From Acidobacteriota bacterium (GTDB lineage: Bacteria; Acidobacteriota; Polarisedimenticolia; Gp22-AA2): a stretch of DNA of 31,889 bases. Positions 25,501 to 31,889 of this stretch are shown in pieces. Within the stretch, counting starts at the first letter, position 1, and every line of letters starts with the position of its first letter. A program made the position numbers and the translations under genes. The DNA lies in the NCBI GenBank assembly GCA_016202915.1, contig JACQNT010000073.1:1-31889 (forward strand), read 5' to 3'. The notes under the pieces are model-generated. The model searched no databases, was not told the DNA's origin, and worked only from the letters and a program-made list of their open reading frames with translations.

Positions 25501-26561
25501 AGAACAACTTCGACTTCGGACTCGTGGAGGTGAGCGTGGACGGAGGGCCGTTCGACACGCTAGCCACCTACACCGGCCAGTTCTCCGGCACGCGGCTGGT
25601 CGATCTCAGCGACTTCGCCGGGAGGTCGATCCGGATCCGCTTCCGATTCGTGAGCGACCTGCTGGTCTCCTTCCCGCTCTTCCTCGGCTGGTTCATCGAC
25701 AACATCGAGATCCAGAATGCTCAGTTCGTCCCGATCGACACGGTCGGCGGCTCGACGTTCGGTTTCGACGTGACGAACCGGGAGAGCGGCACCTACATCT
25801 ACCGGATCGCCGGCCTGTTCGGCGCCGGCTGCAACGCGGTCGGACCCTACTCCAACCTCCGGGAGATTACGGTGCAGCGAGAGCAGGAGCCGCCGCGTCT
25901 CGCTCCGACCGCCGACTTCACCGCGACGCCGAACCCGGCGCAGGTGAACCAGCAGGTGATGTTCGACGGCTCGGCCTCGACCGACAACGACAGCGTCGGG
26001 TGCACGTCGGCGCCGGCGAACAACAACTGCATCGTCCGCTACTTCTGGTCCTTCGGGGACGGAACCACCCAGACGACCACAGGCCCCGTGACCACCCACT
26101 CCTACGGCTCTCCGGGGACTTACCGGGCCACGCTCACGGTGACCGACAACGACGGCCAGACGTCTACCGCCGAGCTGTTCGTGACGGTGACCGAAGCGCC
26201 GGTGCCCGGCGAACAGAAAGCCACGGGAGGCGGCTGGATCTCCTCCGGGAACAGCCGAGCCAACTTCGGCTTCAACGCCACGAGGTCGCTTGCCGGCCAG
26301 ACCTCCGGGCACCTGACGTACGACGACAAGGGGGCCAAGGTGAAGGTCATGAGCGAAAGCATCTCGTCGCTCGTTCTCACGGGGAACAAGGCCACCTTCA
26401 GCGGCTCCTGCACGGTCAATAAGAAATCGGGATTCACCTTCACCGTCGAGGTAACCGACGAAGGCGAGCCCGGCACAAGTGATACCTTCACGATCCGACT
26501 CAGCAACGGCTATGCGACGGGCGGGACGCTCGGAGGAGGGAACATCCAGATCCACAACTGA
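22521..26561 (+). CDS. Very large secreted BNR/FN3/cadherin-like/PKD/post-COAP-1 protein
   Basis: A 1346-residue protein; the ATG at 22521 has a strong AAGGAGGAG 5 bases upstream. The export signal is unusual: about 38 mostly basic residues precede the hydrophobic core LMALVVAGALALGLWAGF. Domains in order are a BNR-type propeller (about 70-460; DTEGRTWTPS, SHDRGESWTFVRD, FPQVTAGDDNRAAIAFLG), fibronectin type III (about 505-590, ELSWSEPDDRLSDITSYNVY), a beta domain, a cadherin-like/VCBS-type module (about 780-870, VTINVLANDIDGNGDPLTVV), a jelly-roll-like module (about 920-1080), PKD (about 1130-1230, WSFGDGTTQTTTGPVTTHSY) and a C-terminal post-COAP-1-like domain (ATGGGWISSG ... TLGGGNIQIH). 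It shares the propeller region with the 16153 product. It probably works outside the cell in binding. It ends the operon before a strong terminator. Confidence 0.88.
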   Translation: MDAFERHLRFTDPIWQAARRAARAGRERRTGRRSLMALVVAGALALGLWAGFSPTATGQSGERVPTFASSEPPAPLGRSAGEPSLGVTRTIVPPDLLGRVMYIAGTQTLRVTYDDCTSPPGALWQNVSFTTTSVTTLDPILFTDPETGRTFVSQLAGKTSLMAFTDTEGRTWTPSQGGGINSGVDHQTVGSGPYPAGDPGSVPTADYENAVYYCSQDIATAQCALSRDGGLTFGPAVPIYAITECGGLHGHVKVAPDGTAYVPNPSCNRQGDPFDPGEPGLVRSEDAGVTWKVRTVPGAQTIGSSDPAVGIGRDGTLYFGYEDQGHAGIAVSHDRGESWTFVRDVSTQAGLKHIVFPQVTAGDDNRAAIAFLGTDYSGPGDPEGEDPDLPAVWHMYVAATYDGGNSWVTTNATPGDPVQRGTICGAGVSCETTRNLLDFNDVTIDKDGRILAAYADGCIGSCLNGPPNSRTALAKIARQVSGKRLFAAADPPPPGGKPAAVLLQAILKDSPSRVELSWSEPDDRLSDITSYNVYRRRTDISGQSQILLATLGGSARSYTDATIVSGQTYAYEVTAVNANGEGDRCREVAPIVPPPRRPCDLPGDVVSTDRAGDAPTTSLDIRQLNIAEPAQPDRLDRLVFTLKVENLTTPLQPNNAWIILWNRPRPDSNFDRNYVAMRVDSTGTAGFKFGKISPPSVNQAFDMGDADSGSFSATDDTIVITISNSKVDNPMAGQDLTGIEVRTFVSNVSGQPVTGLTAQDTSAAGFYTLVGNAFCDPKPFAVDDSAATPEGQAVTINVLANDIDGNGDPLTVVSVADPLNGSTRINIDSTVTYTPDAFFVGTDTFDYTITDNRDGTDIGTVTVLVFRVAPFQNPIADDATPDQVDGVDKDGNYRLSWTFPPPPDSQPSCFRIEEARSFGTLFSDDAEVFLADPNSKWTGDAEWISSVHPDTETLGYSIVYHDESDISLTMKNAVAIPAGPTKAFLAFDSFEDIENNFDFGLVEVSVDGGPFDTLATYTGQFSGTRLVDLSDFAGRSIRIRFRFVSDLLVSFPLFLGWFIDNIEIQNAQFVPIDTVGGSTFGFDVTNRESGTYIYRIAGLFGAGCNAVGPYSNLREITVQREQEPPRLAPTADFTATPNPAQVNQQVMFDGSASTDNDSVGCTSAPANNNCIVRYFWSFGDGTTQTTTGPVTTHSYGSPGTYRATLTVTDNDGQTSTAELFVTVTEAPVPGEQKATGGGWISSGNSRANFGFNATRSLAGQTSGHLTYDDKGAKVKVMSESISSLVLTGNKATFSGSCTVNKKSGFTFTVEVTDEGEPGTSDTFTIRLSNGYATGGTLGGGNIQIHN

Positions 26562-26630
26562 CGAACCCACCTTTGCTCCACGGACGGGGCCCTGGCGGAC
26601 CCTCCCCAGGACGCCCCGACCGTCCTGCAG

Positions 26631-26678
26631 GCTCGGGTCCCGGGGTCTCGGCGCCCCCGGGACCCGGGCTTTTCTTTT
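26631..26678 (+). terminator. Intrinsic terminator of the TonB/secreted-protein operon
   Basis: A 15-bp stem (26631-26645 with 26655-26669, one G-U pair, core CGGGTCCCGGGG/CCCCGGGACCCG) with a 9-nt loop is followed by TTTTCTTTT. It lies 70 bp after the stop of the 22521 gene. Confidence 0.93.
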
Positions 26679-26892
26679 GTGAGGATCGAGAGCGCCACGC
26701 GAAGCCGGGCGCGCCTTCGCTCGTAGAATGTGCACCCTTTGGACGCTTGCCCCGTCGTCGGGCGAAGGCGCGCTCGATCCATGCCGGACATCAGCCTCGG
26801 GCTGGCCCTCGTGCTCCTCCTCATCCTGGGGGCTGACCTCACCACGGTGCGGGGAGGGGGGGGCGATGATCGGGATCAAGCGTGGGGCATTG
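26679..26892. other. Intergenic stretch without a supported gene
   Basis: Between the terminator and the end of the convergent CBS-protein gene there is only a TAGAAT hexamer (26724-26729) with no -35, and a weak plus-strand ORF from 26781 that has no ribosome-binding site. No RNA gene or repeat was recognised. Confidence 0.6.
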
Positions 26893-27960
26893 CTACGGGC
26901 TCGCGGGAGCCGGGCCCGACTCGAACTCGTCCTCGATCTCGCCGAAGATCTCCTCGATGATGTCCTCCATCGTCAGCATGCCGATCGCCCGCCCTTTGCC
27001 GTCGACGACGGCCGCCATGTGCTGCCGGCGGCGCCGCATCTCCTTCAGGACCGCGTCGATGCGGCGCTCCTCGGGGACGCGCAGCAGGTCCTTGAGGACA
27101 TTGGCGTCCTGCATCCGGGCAAGGTCCTCCTCGCTCAGGAGGGCCAGCGCCTTGAGGTTGATGACGCCGATCAGGTCGTTCCGGGCCGGGTCGTACACGG
27201 GGTAGCGCGTGTGCTTCTCCTCACGGGCGAGATTCAGGTTTTCCTCCACGGAGCGGTCCAGCGACCAGGTGACGACCCGCTCGATCGGCACCATGACGTC
27301 GCGCGCCGTGCGGTCGGCGAAGCGGGTCGCCCGGTCCATGATCTCCGCCTCGCTCGACGTGATCACCCCCTTGCGGATCGACTCGGCGAACAGCAGCCGC
27401 AGCTCGACCTCGGAGACAGCCGGCTCCTCCGTCTGGCGCATCCCCAGGATCCTGAGGACGGCGTTGGCGCTGCCGTTCAGGAGCCACAGCGCGGGATAGA
27501 AGATGCGGTTGAACACCTTCAGGGGGAGCGCTGCCAGGCGTGCGATGCGCCCCGGTTTGCGGATCGCCACCGACTTGGGGACCAGCTCCCCGAGGACGAT
27601 GTGCAGGACCGTGATGATGGCGAAGGCGCCCGTCGCCGCCAGGGTATGGGCCGTCGGCGCGGCCGCCGCCCCGAGGCCGACGAGGGCCGGCAGAAGCAGA
27701 CCGGCGAACGCCTCCTCTCCGACCCAGCCCAGGCCCAGGCTGACCAGGGTGATGCCGAGCTGGCAGGCGGAGAGGTACTCGTCCAGGTGCGAGGTCACCT
27801 CCATCGCCAGGGCCGATCCCGGCAGGCCGGAACTCGCCATCTCCTCGATGCGCGTGGTGCGCACCTTGACGATGGCGAACTCGGCCGCGACGAAGAAGGC
27901 GTTCCCCGCCACCAGCAGGAAGGCCAGCACGAGGTACAACGGAACGTGGGTCTCGATCAT
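26893..27960 (-). CDS. CNNM/DUF21-CBS membrane protein (HlyC/CorC-type), short form
   Basis: A 355-residue protein. An N-terminal DUF21 transmembrane domain (about 1-190) has FLLVAGNAFFVAAEFAIVKVR, SACQLGITLVSLGLGWVGE and LGELVPKSVAIRKP, the core signatures of the CNNM family. A pair of CBS domains (about 215-340) follows, including DVMVPIERV, YPVYDPARNDLIGVINLK and MLTMEDIIEEIFGEI. Family members are linked to magnesium/cobalt export or tolerance. Most bacterial relatives are about 430 residues and end in a CorC_HlyC domain right after the EEI.GEI.DE segment. Here the protein ends eight residues past that segment, at a TAG, so that domain is absent. It lies 42 bp downstream of the ETF-QO gene on the same strand. 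Confidence 0.92.
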   Translation of the reverse strand: MIETHVPLYLVLAFLLVAGNAFFVAAEFAIVKVRTTRIEEMASSGLPGSALAMEVTSHLDEYLSACQLGITLVSLGLGWVGEEAFAGLLLPALVGLGAAAAPTAHTLAATGAFAIITVLHIVLGELVPKSVAIRKPGRIARLAALPLKVFNRIFYPALWLLNGSANAVLRILGMRQTEEPAVSEVELRLLFAESIRKGVITSSEAEIMDRATRFADRTARDVMVPIERVVTWSLDRSVEENLNLAREEKHTRYPVYDPARNDLIGVINLKALALLSEEDLARMQDANVLKDLLRVPEERRIDAVLKEMRRRRQHMAAVVDGKGRAIGMLTMEDIIEEIFGEIEDEFESGPAPASP

Positions 27961-28002
27961 CGGTTCTCCTCGGATCCTGTGGCGCGCGGCGCGCCCGGGC
28001 GG

Positions 28003-29694
28003 TCAGAGCTTCACGTACTCGGGCCCGCCGCCCCCCTCGGGGGGCACCCAGGTGATGATCTGGTAGGGATCCATGATGTCGCAGGTCTTGCAGTGCACGC
28101 AGTTGCTGGCGTTGATCTGGAGGCGCCGGCCGCCCCCCTCCTTCGGCACCATCTCGTAGACCGCCGCCGGGCAGAAATGTTGGCAGGGGTTGCCGTACTC
28201 GGCTGTGCAGCGATTCTCGCAGATGGTGGTGTCGCGCACCAGGAGGTGCGCGGGCTGATCCTCGTCGTGCTTCGTGCCTGAGTGGTAGACGTCCGTCAGC
28301 TTGTCGAGGAGGAGAGAGTCGTCGTACCGCCGCACCACGTCGCCTGTGCCCGCCGCCGCGCCATCGTTTCCGCCGGTGAGCGGCCGCAGCTTCAGGTGAC
28401 CCGGCTCGACCGGCAGCGGATCGCGCAGTCCCCGCCCGCCGGTCGCCATCTGCACTCCGGCGTGCAGCAGGCCCGGGAGCAGCCCCCCGCTGAAGCCGGC
28501 GTGGAAGTTGCGCACGCGCCAGAGCTCGCGGCCGGCCCAGGAGGCGCGGAAGCGCTCCTCGTAGCGCGCCAGGAACTCCGCCGAAGTGTCACCGGCCAGG
28601 AGCGCCTCGAGGACCACCTCGGCGGCGATCATCCCCGCCTTCATCGACGTGTGGATGCCCTTCAGGCGCATGGCGTTCAGCATCGAGGCGGAATCCCCCG
28701 CGATCAGGCAGCCGGAGAGGTACGGGCGCGGCATGGAGTAGTACCCTCCCTCCGGGATCGCCTTGGCGCCGTAGCCGAGGATCCTGGCGCCGCGCAGCAT
28801 CGGCCGGATCGCCGGGTGGGTCTTGAGGCGCTGGAACTGGTGGTGCAGGTCGAGCCGCGGGTCGCGGTAGTCCAGCCCGATCACCAGGCCGATGTCCAGC
28901 AGGTCCTCGCCCATGCTGTAGATGAAGGCCCCTCCAAATGTAAGTGCGTCGAGCGGGAACCCCATCGTGTGGATCACGCGGCCGGGCGGCAGGCTCCCCT
29001 TCGGGCATTCCCAGACTTCCTTGATGCCGATGGAGTACACCTGGGGTTGGCGCCCCGCGTCGAGGCGGAAGCGGTCGACGAGCACCTTGGTGAGGGTGCC
29101 GAGCGGCCCCTCCGCCAGCACGGTCACCTTGGCGCGGATGTCGATCCCCGGCTCGAAGTTCGTCTTCCGGCGCCCCTGCCGGTCGATCCCCCTGTCGCCC
29201 GTCCGGACGCCGACGACGCGCTCCCCCTCGATCAGGGGCTCGACCGCCGCGAAACCGGGGAAGAGATCGATCCCCTCCGCCTTCGCCGCCAGCCAGCGGA
29301 CGACCTTGCCGAGCGAGGCGACGTAATTGCCGTGGTTCCGGAGCGGGGGCGGGACGATCGGCAGCGGGAATTTCCTCTTCCCGGTGAGGAACCAGACGGC
29401 GTCGTCCGTCACCGGGCCCTCGAGGGGGCAGCCCTCCACCTCGAAGCCGGGGCACAGCTCGCGCAGCGCGCGCGGATCGAGGACCGCTCCCGAGATGGCG
29501 TGCGACCCGATCTCGCGCCCCTTGTCGAGGAGCGCGATGCTCGGCTCGAGCGCCCGCCCCGAGCCCTCCCGCCGCGCCCGCTCGTTGTGCGCCCGGATCA
29601 GCTGGCGCAGCCGGATCGCGCCGGCCAGCCCCGCCGGCCCGCCCCCCACGAACAGGACGTCGACCTCCAGGCTGTCGCGCGCCTCCTCCGCCAT
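28003..29694 (-). CDS. Electron transfer flavoprotein-ubiquinone oxidoreductase (ETF-QO)
   Basis: A 563-residue flavoprotein. The ATG at 29694 has GGAGGG 4 bases upstream; longer frames run into selC and are not real. The N-terminal FAD-binding motif is VLFVGGGPAGLAGAIRL, and GSHAISGAVLDPRALREL follows, as in known ETF-QO proteins. The C-terminal [4Fe-4S] domain has its four cysteines in FCPAAVYE and NCVHCKTCDIMDP, and then WVPPEGGGGPEY. The enzyme passes electrons from reduced ETF (fed by acyl-CoA and amino-acid dehydrogenases) to the quinone pool at the inner membrane. The etfAB genes are not in the window. A TATAAT element 19-24 bases upstream suggests a short leader. Confidence 0.96.
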   Translation of the reverse strand: MAEEARDSLEVDVLFVGGGPAGLAGAIRLRQLIRAHNERARREGSGRALEPSIALLDKGREIGSHAISGAVLDPRALRELCPGFEVEGCPLEGPVTDDAVWFLTGKRKFPLPIVPPPLRNHGNYVASLGKVVRWLAAKAEGIDLFPGFAAVEPLIEGERVVGVRTGDRGIDRQGRRKTNFEPGIDIRAKVTVLAEGPLGTLTKVLVDRFRLDAGRQPQVYSIGIKEVWECPKGSLPPGRVIHTMGFPLDALTFGGAFIYSMGEDLLDIGLVIGLDYRDPRLDLHHQFQRLKTHPAIRPMLRGARILGYGAKAIPEGGYYSMPRPYLSGCLIAGDSASMLNAMRLKGIHTSMKAGMIAAEVVLEALLAGDTSAEFLARYEERFRASWAGRELWRVRNFHAGFSGGLLPGLLHAGVQMATGGRGLRDPLPVEPGHLKLRPLTGGNDGAAAGTGDVVRRYDDSLLLDKLTDVYHSGTKHDEDQPAHLLVRDTTICENRCTAEYGNPCQHFCPAAVYEMVPKEGGGRRLQINASNCVHCKTCDIMDPYQIITWVPPEGGGGPEYVKL

Positions 29695-29712
29695 CGTCCC
29701 TCCGGGGCCGCC

Positions 29713-29750
29713 ATTATATGCCGCGGCTCCCGCGGCGGGCGGTGATACAC
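29713..29750. promoter_or_regulatory. Divergent -10 elements for ETF-QO and selC
   Basis: On the minus strand TATAAT (29713-29718) lies 19 bases before the ETF-QO start codon. On the plus strand TACACT (29745-29750) lies 14 bases before the tRNA-Sec 5' end. Good -35 hexamers are not seen for either. Confidence 0.45.
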
Positions 29751-29764
29751 TACGCGTCCGGGAA

Positions 29765-29862
29765 GGAAGCGCCTCGGGGCTGGTGTCCTGCGCGGACTTC
29801 AAATCCGTTGGGAGCCGGGGGAACCCGGCTCCGGTGGGTTCGATTCCCACACGCTTCCGCCA
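29765..29862 (+). tRNA. selC: tRNA-Sec (selenocysteine, anticodon TCA)
   Basis: A 98-nt tRNA with all the hallmarks of bacterial tRNA-Sec. The anticodon loop is CTTCAAA with TCA at 29799-29801. A six-pair D stem with a 4-nt loop and a long extra arm (perfect 9-bp stem GGAGCCGGG/CCCGGCTCC, GGAA loop) are present. The T arm is GTGGG-TTCGATT-CCCAC, followed by discriminator G and an encoded CCA. The acceptor is 8 nt long per strand (GGAAGCGC with ACGCTTCC), but the eighth position is a C-A mismatch instead of a pair. It decodes UGA as selenocysteine together with SelA, SelB and SelD, which are not in the window. Confidence 0.97.
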
Positions 29863-29897
29863 GTCCGGCCCGCCTCAACCAACCGAAGGAGGTCGCG

Positions 29898-30182
29898 ATG
29901 AAGAAGCTCATCCTTCTGATCGTCGTGCTCGCGGGTGCCCTGATCGGCGTCAACTACATGCGGACCGGGAAGGTCGGCCTGTTTCCGCCCGCTGTGAGCG
30001 TGGAGGAACAGCAGCTTCGCAATCTCGAGAAAGAGCTCGAGGCGGTGAAGGCCCAGATGAGCCAGGCGGGGCGCACCGCCTCCATGACCGGCGCCGACAC
30101 GACGGCCGACGTGTCGGCCCTGATGGAGAAGAAGGCGAAGCTCGAGAAGCAGATCGAGGAGGCGCGCAAAAAGCTGCGCTGA
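29898..30182 (+). CDS. Small membrane-anchored coiled-coil protein (94 aa)
   Basis: The ATG at 29898 has a perfect AAGGAGG 5 bases upstream, which fixes the start 36 bp after selC; the longer frame through the tRNA is not real. The product has an N-terminal membrane segment (KLILLIVVLAGALIGVNYM, either a signal anchor or a signal peptide). A charged region with two heptad-like helices follows (EEQQLRNLEKELEAVKAQM and ALMEKKAKLEKQIEEARKKL) separated by a Thr/Ala/Gly-rich linker. The protein probably sits in the inner membrane with a periplasmic coiled coil. No family is recognised. Likely cotranscribed with selC. Confidence 0.75.
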   Translation: MKKLILLIVVLAGALIGVNYMRTGKVGLFPPAVSVEEQQLRNLEKELEAVKAQMSQAGRTASMTGADTTADVSALMEKKAKLEKQIEEARKKLR

Positions 30183-30225
30183 CCGGCGCCCCCGCCCTCA
30201 CATCCGCGGGCTGCCCGCTCCCGCG

Positions 30226-30858
30226 TCATAGCGAGTCGAGCGCCCGCAGGGCGAAGCGGACCCCGAACCAGATGAGTGCAGCGCCCGCCGCGCCGGAGAT
30301 CGCCCGCAGGAGGCCCCGCCGCACCAGCCGCCTGCCGTAGTGGAGCGTCACCGACAGGACCAGCACCCACAGGAGGCATCCCAGCAACAGCGCGGCGACA
30401 TAGGCGATCTCGGTGACGGCGCCCGCGCGCGGCCGCCCGGCCAGCTCGGCCCCCAGGAGGCCCAGCCAGAGGGCGATGCTCATCGGGTTCAGGAGGGTGA
30501 TCAGGGCGCCGGCGGTGAACGGCCCTCTCCCCGGCGCGGCGCTCGGCTCGTCCAGCCGTGGCCTCAACGCCGCCCCGATCGCCCCCGATCCAAGCCAGAG
30601 GAGAACGACGGCCCCGGCCCCGAAGAGCAGGATCCTGGCCCACGCGTGGCGCGACAGCGGGTCGGCCCCGGCGTAGGCGACGAGGATGTACGCCAGATCG
30701 GCCACCGTCGATCCGAGGCCCAGGAGGAAGGCGGCCCGGAACCCCTGGCGCAGGCCGCGGTCGATCATCGCGACGTTGACCGGTCCCAGGGGCGCCGCGA
30801 TCGCCACGCCCAGAGCGACCCCGCGCAGAAAAAGCAGATGCTCCGGACCGTCCGCCAC
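30226..30858 (-). CDS. LysE/RhtB-family amino-acid exporter
   Basis: A 210-residue membrane protein with about six hydrophobic segments. The family signature APLGPVNVAMIDRGLRQGF lies at residues 22-40, followed by FLLGLGSTVADLAYILVAY. The central motif LITLLNPMSIALWLGLLGA corresponds to the NPK segment of LysE proteins, with Met replacing the usual Lys. Members of the superfamily export lysine, threonine, homoserine lactones or other small solutes; the substrate is not predictable here. Length and topology are normal. It converges on the small coiled-coil gene and diverges from the HAMP gene at 31034. Confidence 0.88.
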   Translation of the reverse strand: MADGPEHLLFLRGVALGVAIAAPLGPVNVAMIDRGLRQGFRAAFLLGLGSTVADLAYILVAYAGADPLSRHAWARILLFGAGAVVLLWLGSGAIGAALRPRLDEPSAAPGRGPFTAGALITLLNPMSIALWLGLLGAELAGRPRAGAVTEIAYVAALLLGCLLWVLVLSVTLHYGRRLVRRGLLRAISGAAGAALIWFGVRFALRALDSL

Positions 30859-30966
30859 GCCGCAGCTCCGCGCCCCCGCTCCGTCGCCGCCGCGGGGCGG
30901 AGGACTGTAGCAGAGATCCGGCTCCGGCGTGAAGCCGCTGCATCTTCCTGCGCCGGCTGGAGTTGT

Positions 30967-30995
30967 TTGACAACCCTGCGCCGCGGGCCTATATT
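30967..30995 (+). promoter_or_regulatory. Near-consensus sigma70 promoter for the HAMP gene
   Basis: TTGACA (30967-30972), a 17-bp spacer and TATATT (30990-30995) match the consensus in 11 of 12 positions. Transcription would start near 31002, about 32 bases before the ATG at 31034. Confidence 0.88.
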
Positions 30996-31033
30996 CCGGC
31001 CAGGGTCGGCGTCAGCCGGCCCCGGGAGAGACG

Positions 31034-31726
31034 ATGCACCCTCGCTTGGGAGACCCGCACCCAGATCGCGTCCCATCCCTGATGTCCGGGCGCGAGATGC
31101 TCGACGAGGCCCGCGGCGGGCCGTTCGGATCGATCCTGCAGCGGTTCTTCGGAAGGCGCCGCAACTACCTCCTCGACACGTCCTACCAGGTCCGGTCGGC
31201 GATCGTCGCGGTGCTCGGCATGGGGTTTCTGCTCATCTTCGCCGCGGCCCTGTTCCACCTCCTGACCCTGGAGCACGCCCGCCAGCTGGCGCGCAGGGCC
31301 CCGCTCCTCGCCCGCGCGGCCTCGGGAAGCGACGTCCGCTCGATCCTCTACCTGGTCGCGGTGGGGATCGTCTTCGTCGCCGCGGTGTTCCTGATCGAGA
31401 TCTTCGAGACCCACAAGACCGCCGGCGTGATCTACAAGGTCACGCGCGGCTTGAAGGAGATCGAAGCCGGCCGCTGGGGGACGCGCGTCGTCCTGCGCAG
31501 GCACGACAACTTCAAGGAGATGGAGGAGGCCTTCAACTCCACGGCCCGCGCCCTGCGCGATCATCTGGAACAGGACTTGCACGGGCTGCAGGGGATCGAA
31601 GGGCAGCTGCGCCTGATCGCGCGCGAGTTCGAGTCGGGGAACCGCGAGGGGGCGCTCGTCCTGCTCCGGCAGGTCGCCGGCGAGCTGCAGAACCTGCGCG
31701 AGCGCAAACGGAACCTCCTCATCTGA
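31034..31726 (+). CDS. Two-TM HAMP-domain membrane protein without output domain
   Basis: The ATG at 31034 has GGGAG 5 bases upstream. The 230-residue protein has an RRRNYLLDTSYQVR stretch before TM1 (about 55-77), a short 25-residue loop, TM2 (about 103-124), then a HAMP-like segment (126-177, including VTRGLKEIEAGRWGTRVVLR and FKEMEEAFNSTARALRDHLE). A helical, probably coiled-coil tail ends in RKRNLLI. Small proteins with this basic-aromatic motif, two TMs and HAMP occur in several diderm phyla without a kinase or methyl-accepting domain; that is from memory. They may be signalling adaptors, but the function is unknown. Its promoter is the strongest visible in the window. Confidence 0.75.
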   Translation: MHPRLGDPHPDRVPSLMSGREMLDEARGGPFGSILQRFFGRRRNYLLDTSYQVRSAIVAVLGMGFLLIFAAALFHLLTLEHARQLARRAPLLARAASGSDVRSILYLVAVGIVFVAAVFLIEIFETHKTAGVIYKVTRGLKEIEAGRWGTRVVLRRHDNFKEMEEAFNSTARALRDHLEQDLHGLQGIEGQLRLIAREFESGNREGALVLLRQVAGELQNLRERKRNLLI

Positions 31727-31791
31727 GCGCGGCCCGGCCCTAGGCGCCGGAGGTCCCGCCCGCCGGGTTCAATTCAGCCAAAAAAACCGCC

Positions 31792-31820
31792 TTGACAAGG
31801 GCCGGACCCCGCGGTACTAG
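31792..31820 (+). promoter_or_regulatory. Possible promoter for a gene beyond the right edge
   Basis: TTGACA (31792-31797), a 17-bp spacer and TACTAG (31815-31820) follow an A-rich run (AAAAAAA from 31780). An AAGGAG at 31864-31869 has no start codon close behind it. The served gene or RNA is outside the window. The -35 is perfect and the -10 is weak. Confidence 0.45.
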
Positions 31821-31889
31821 ATAGGCCGCCGTGCGATTCCCCATGGATCCGCTATCGAGCTGAAGGAGCACGCGTCCACAAGAGCCCGC

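Noticed and set aside
26781..26960. 59-codon plus-strand ORF with one hydrophobic segment
   Set aside because: No ribosome-binding site, the second half is Arg/Pro-rich shadow sequence, and its end overlaps the CBS gene antisense.
26728..28281. 517-codon plus-strand ORF across the CBS and ETF-QO genes
   Set aside because: Runs antisense through two well-supported genes and shows no recognisable domain.
29863..29897. Looked for an attachment-site duplication of the selC 3' end (island integration)
   Set aside because: No second copy of the tRNA 3' end and no integrase were found nearby.

Overview
This is a high-GC bacterial chromosome segment with a mostly conserved housekeeping backbone interrupted by a block of very large secreted and surface proteins. 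The outer-membrane beta-barrel, the TonB-dependent receptor and several lipoproteins indicate a diderm. A tRNA-Sec gene shows that the organism makes selenoproteins. The mix of secreted proteins (PKD, cadherin-like and post-COAP-1 type domains, an SLH-bearing subtilase) with a MalT-like regulator carrying a BTAD domain fits an uncultured Acidobacteriota-like soil or sediment lineage. That placement is inference from gene style only.

Layout. 1-3411: a 5'-truncated agmatinase-family gene and a full-length Lon protease with a deviant Walker A. 3430-3721: a tRNA-Ala(GGC) and a tiny basic ORF on the minus strand. 3808-5824: an outer-membrane barrel converging on a lipoprotein of the alkaline phosphatase superfamily. 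5870-12825: a divergent peptide/nickel-type ABC locus, with two permeases on minus and a lipoprotein binding protein on plus. The binding-protein gene overlaps by 4 bp a 1088-residue regulator (NTPase, TPRs, winged helix, BTAD). No ABC ATPase is present. 12892-15438: a subtilase with an N-terminal array of octapeptide repeats and C-terminal SLH domains, preceded by a CRP/FNR-like dyad.

15439-26678 looks like an accessory block. It opens with an IS630-type transposase remnant, an A-rich stretch and two clusters of TTCAA repeats in 11-bp phase around a 29-codon ORF. Then come a 1149-residue secreted BNR-like protein, a small secreted DUF3558-like protein, a TonB-dependent receptor and a 1346-residue secreted multidomain protein. 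A textbook intrinsic terminator closes it. The two large proteins share a region and look like distant paralogues, so the block may be one outer-surface binding and uptake system.

26893-31889 returns to backbone: a CNNM/DUF21-CBS membrane protein and ETF-ubiquinone oxidoreductase on minus, selC and a small membrane-anchored coiled-coil protein on plus, a LysE-type exporter on minus, and a two-TM HAMP protein on plus behind a near-consensus sigma70 promoter. A further promoter-like sequence near the right edge probably serves a gene outside the window.

The strongest leads are the octapeptide-repeat SLH subtilase, the phased TTCAA repeats at the head of the secreted-protein block, the binding-protein/regulator overlap, and the Gly-to-Arg change in the Lon P-loop. 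All family assignments come from reading motifs by eye; no database search was run.
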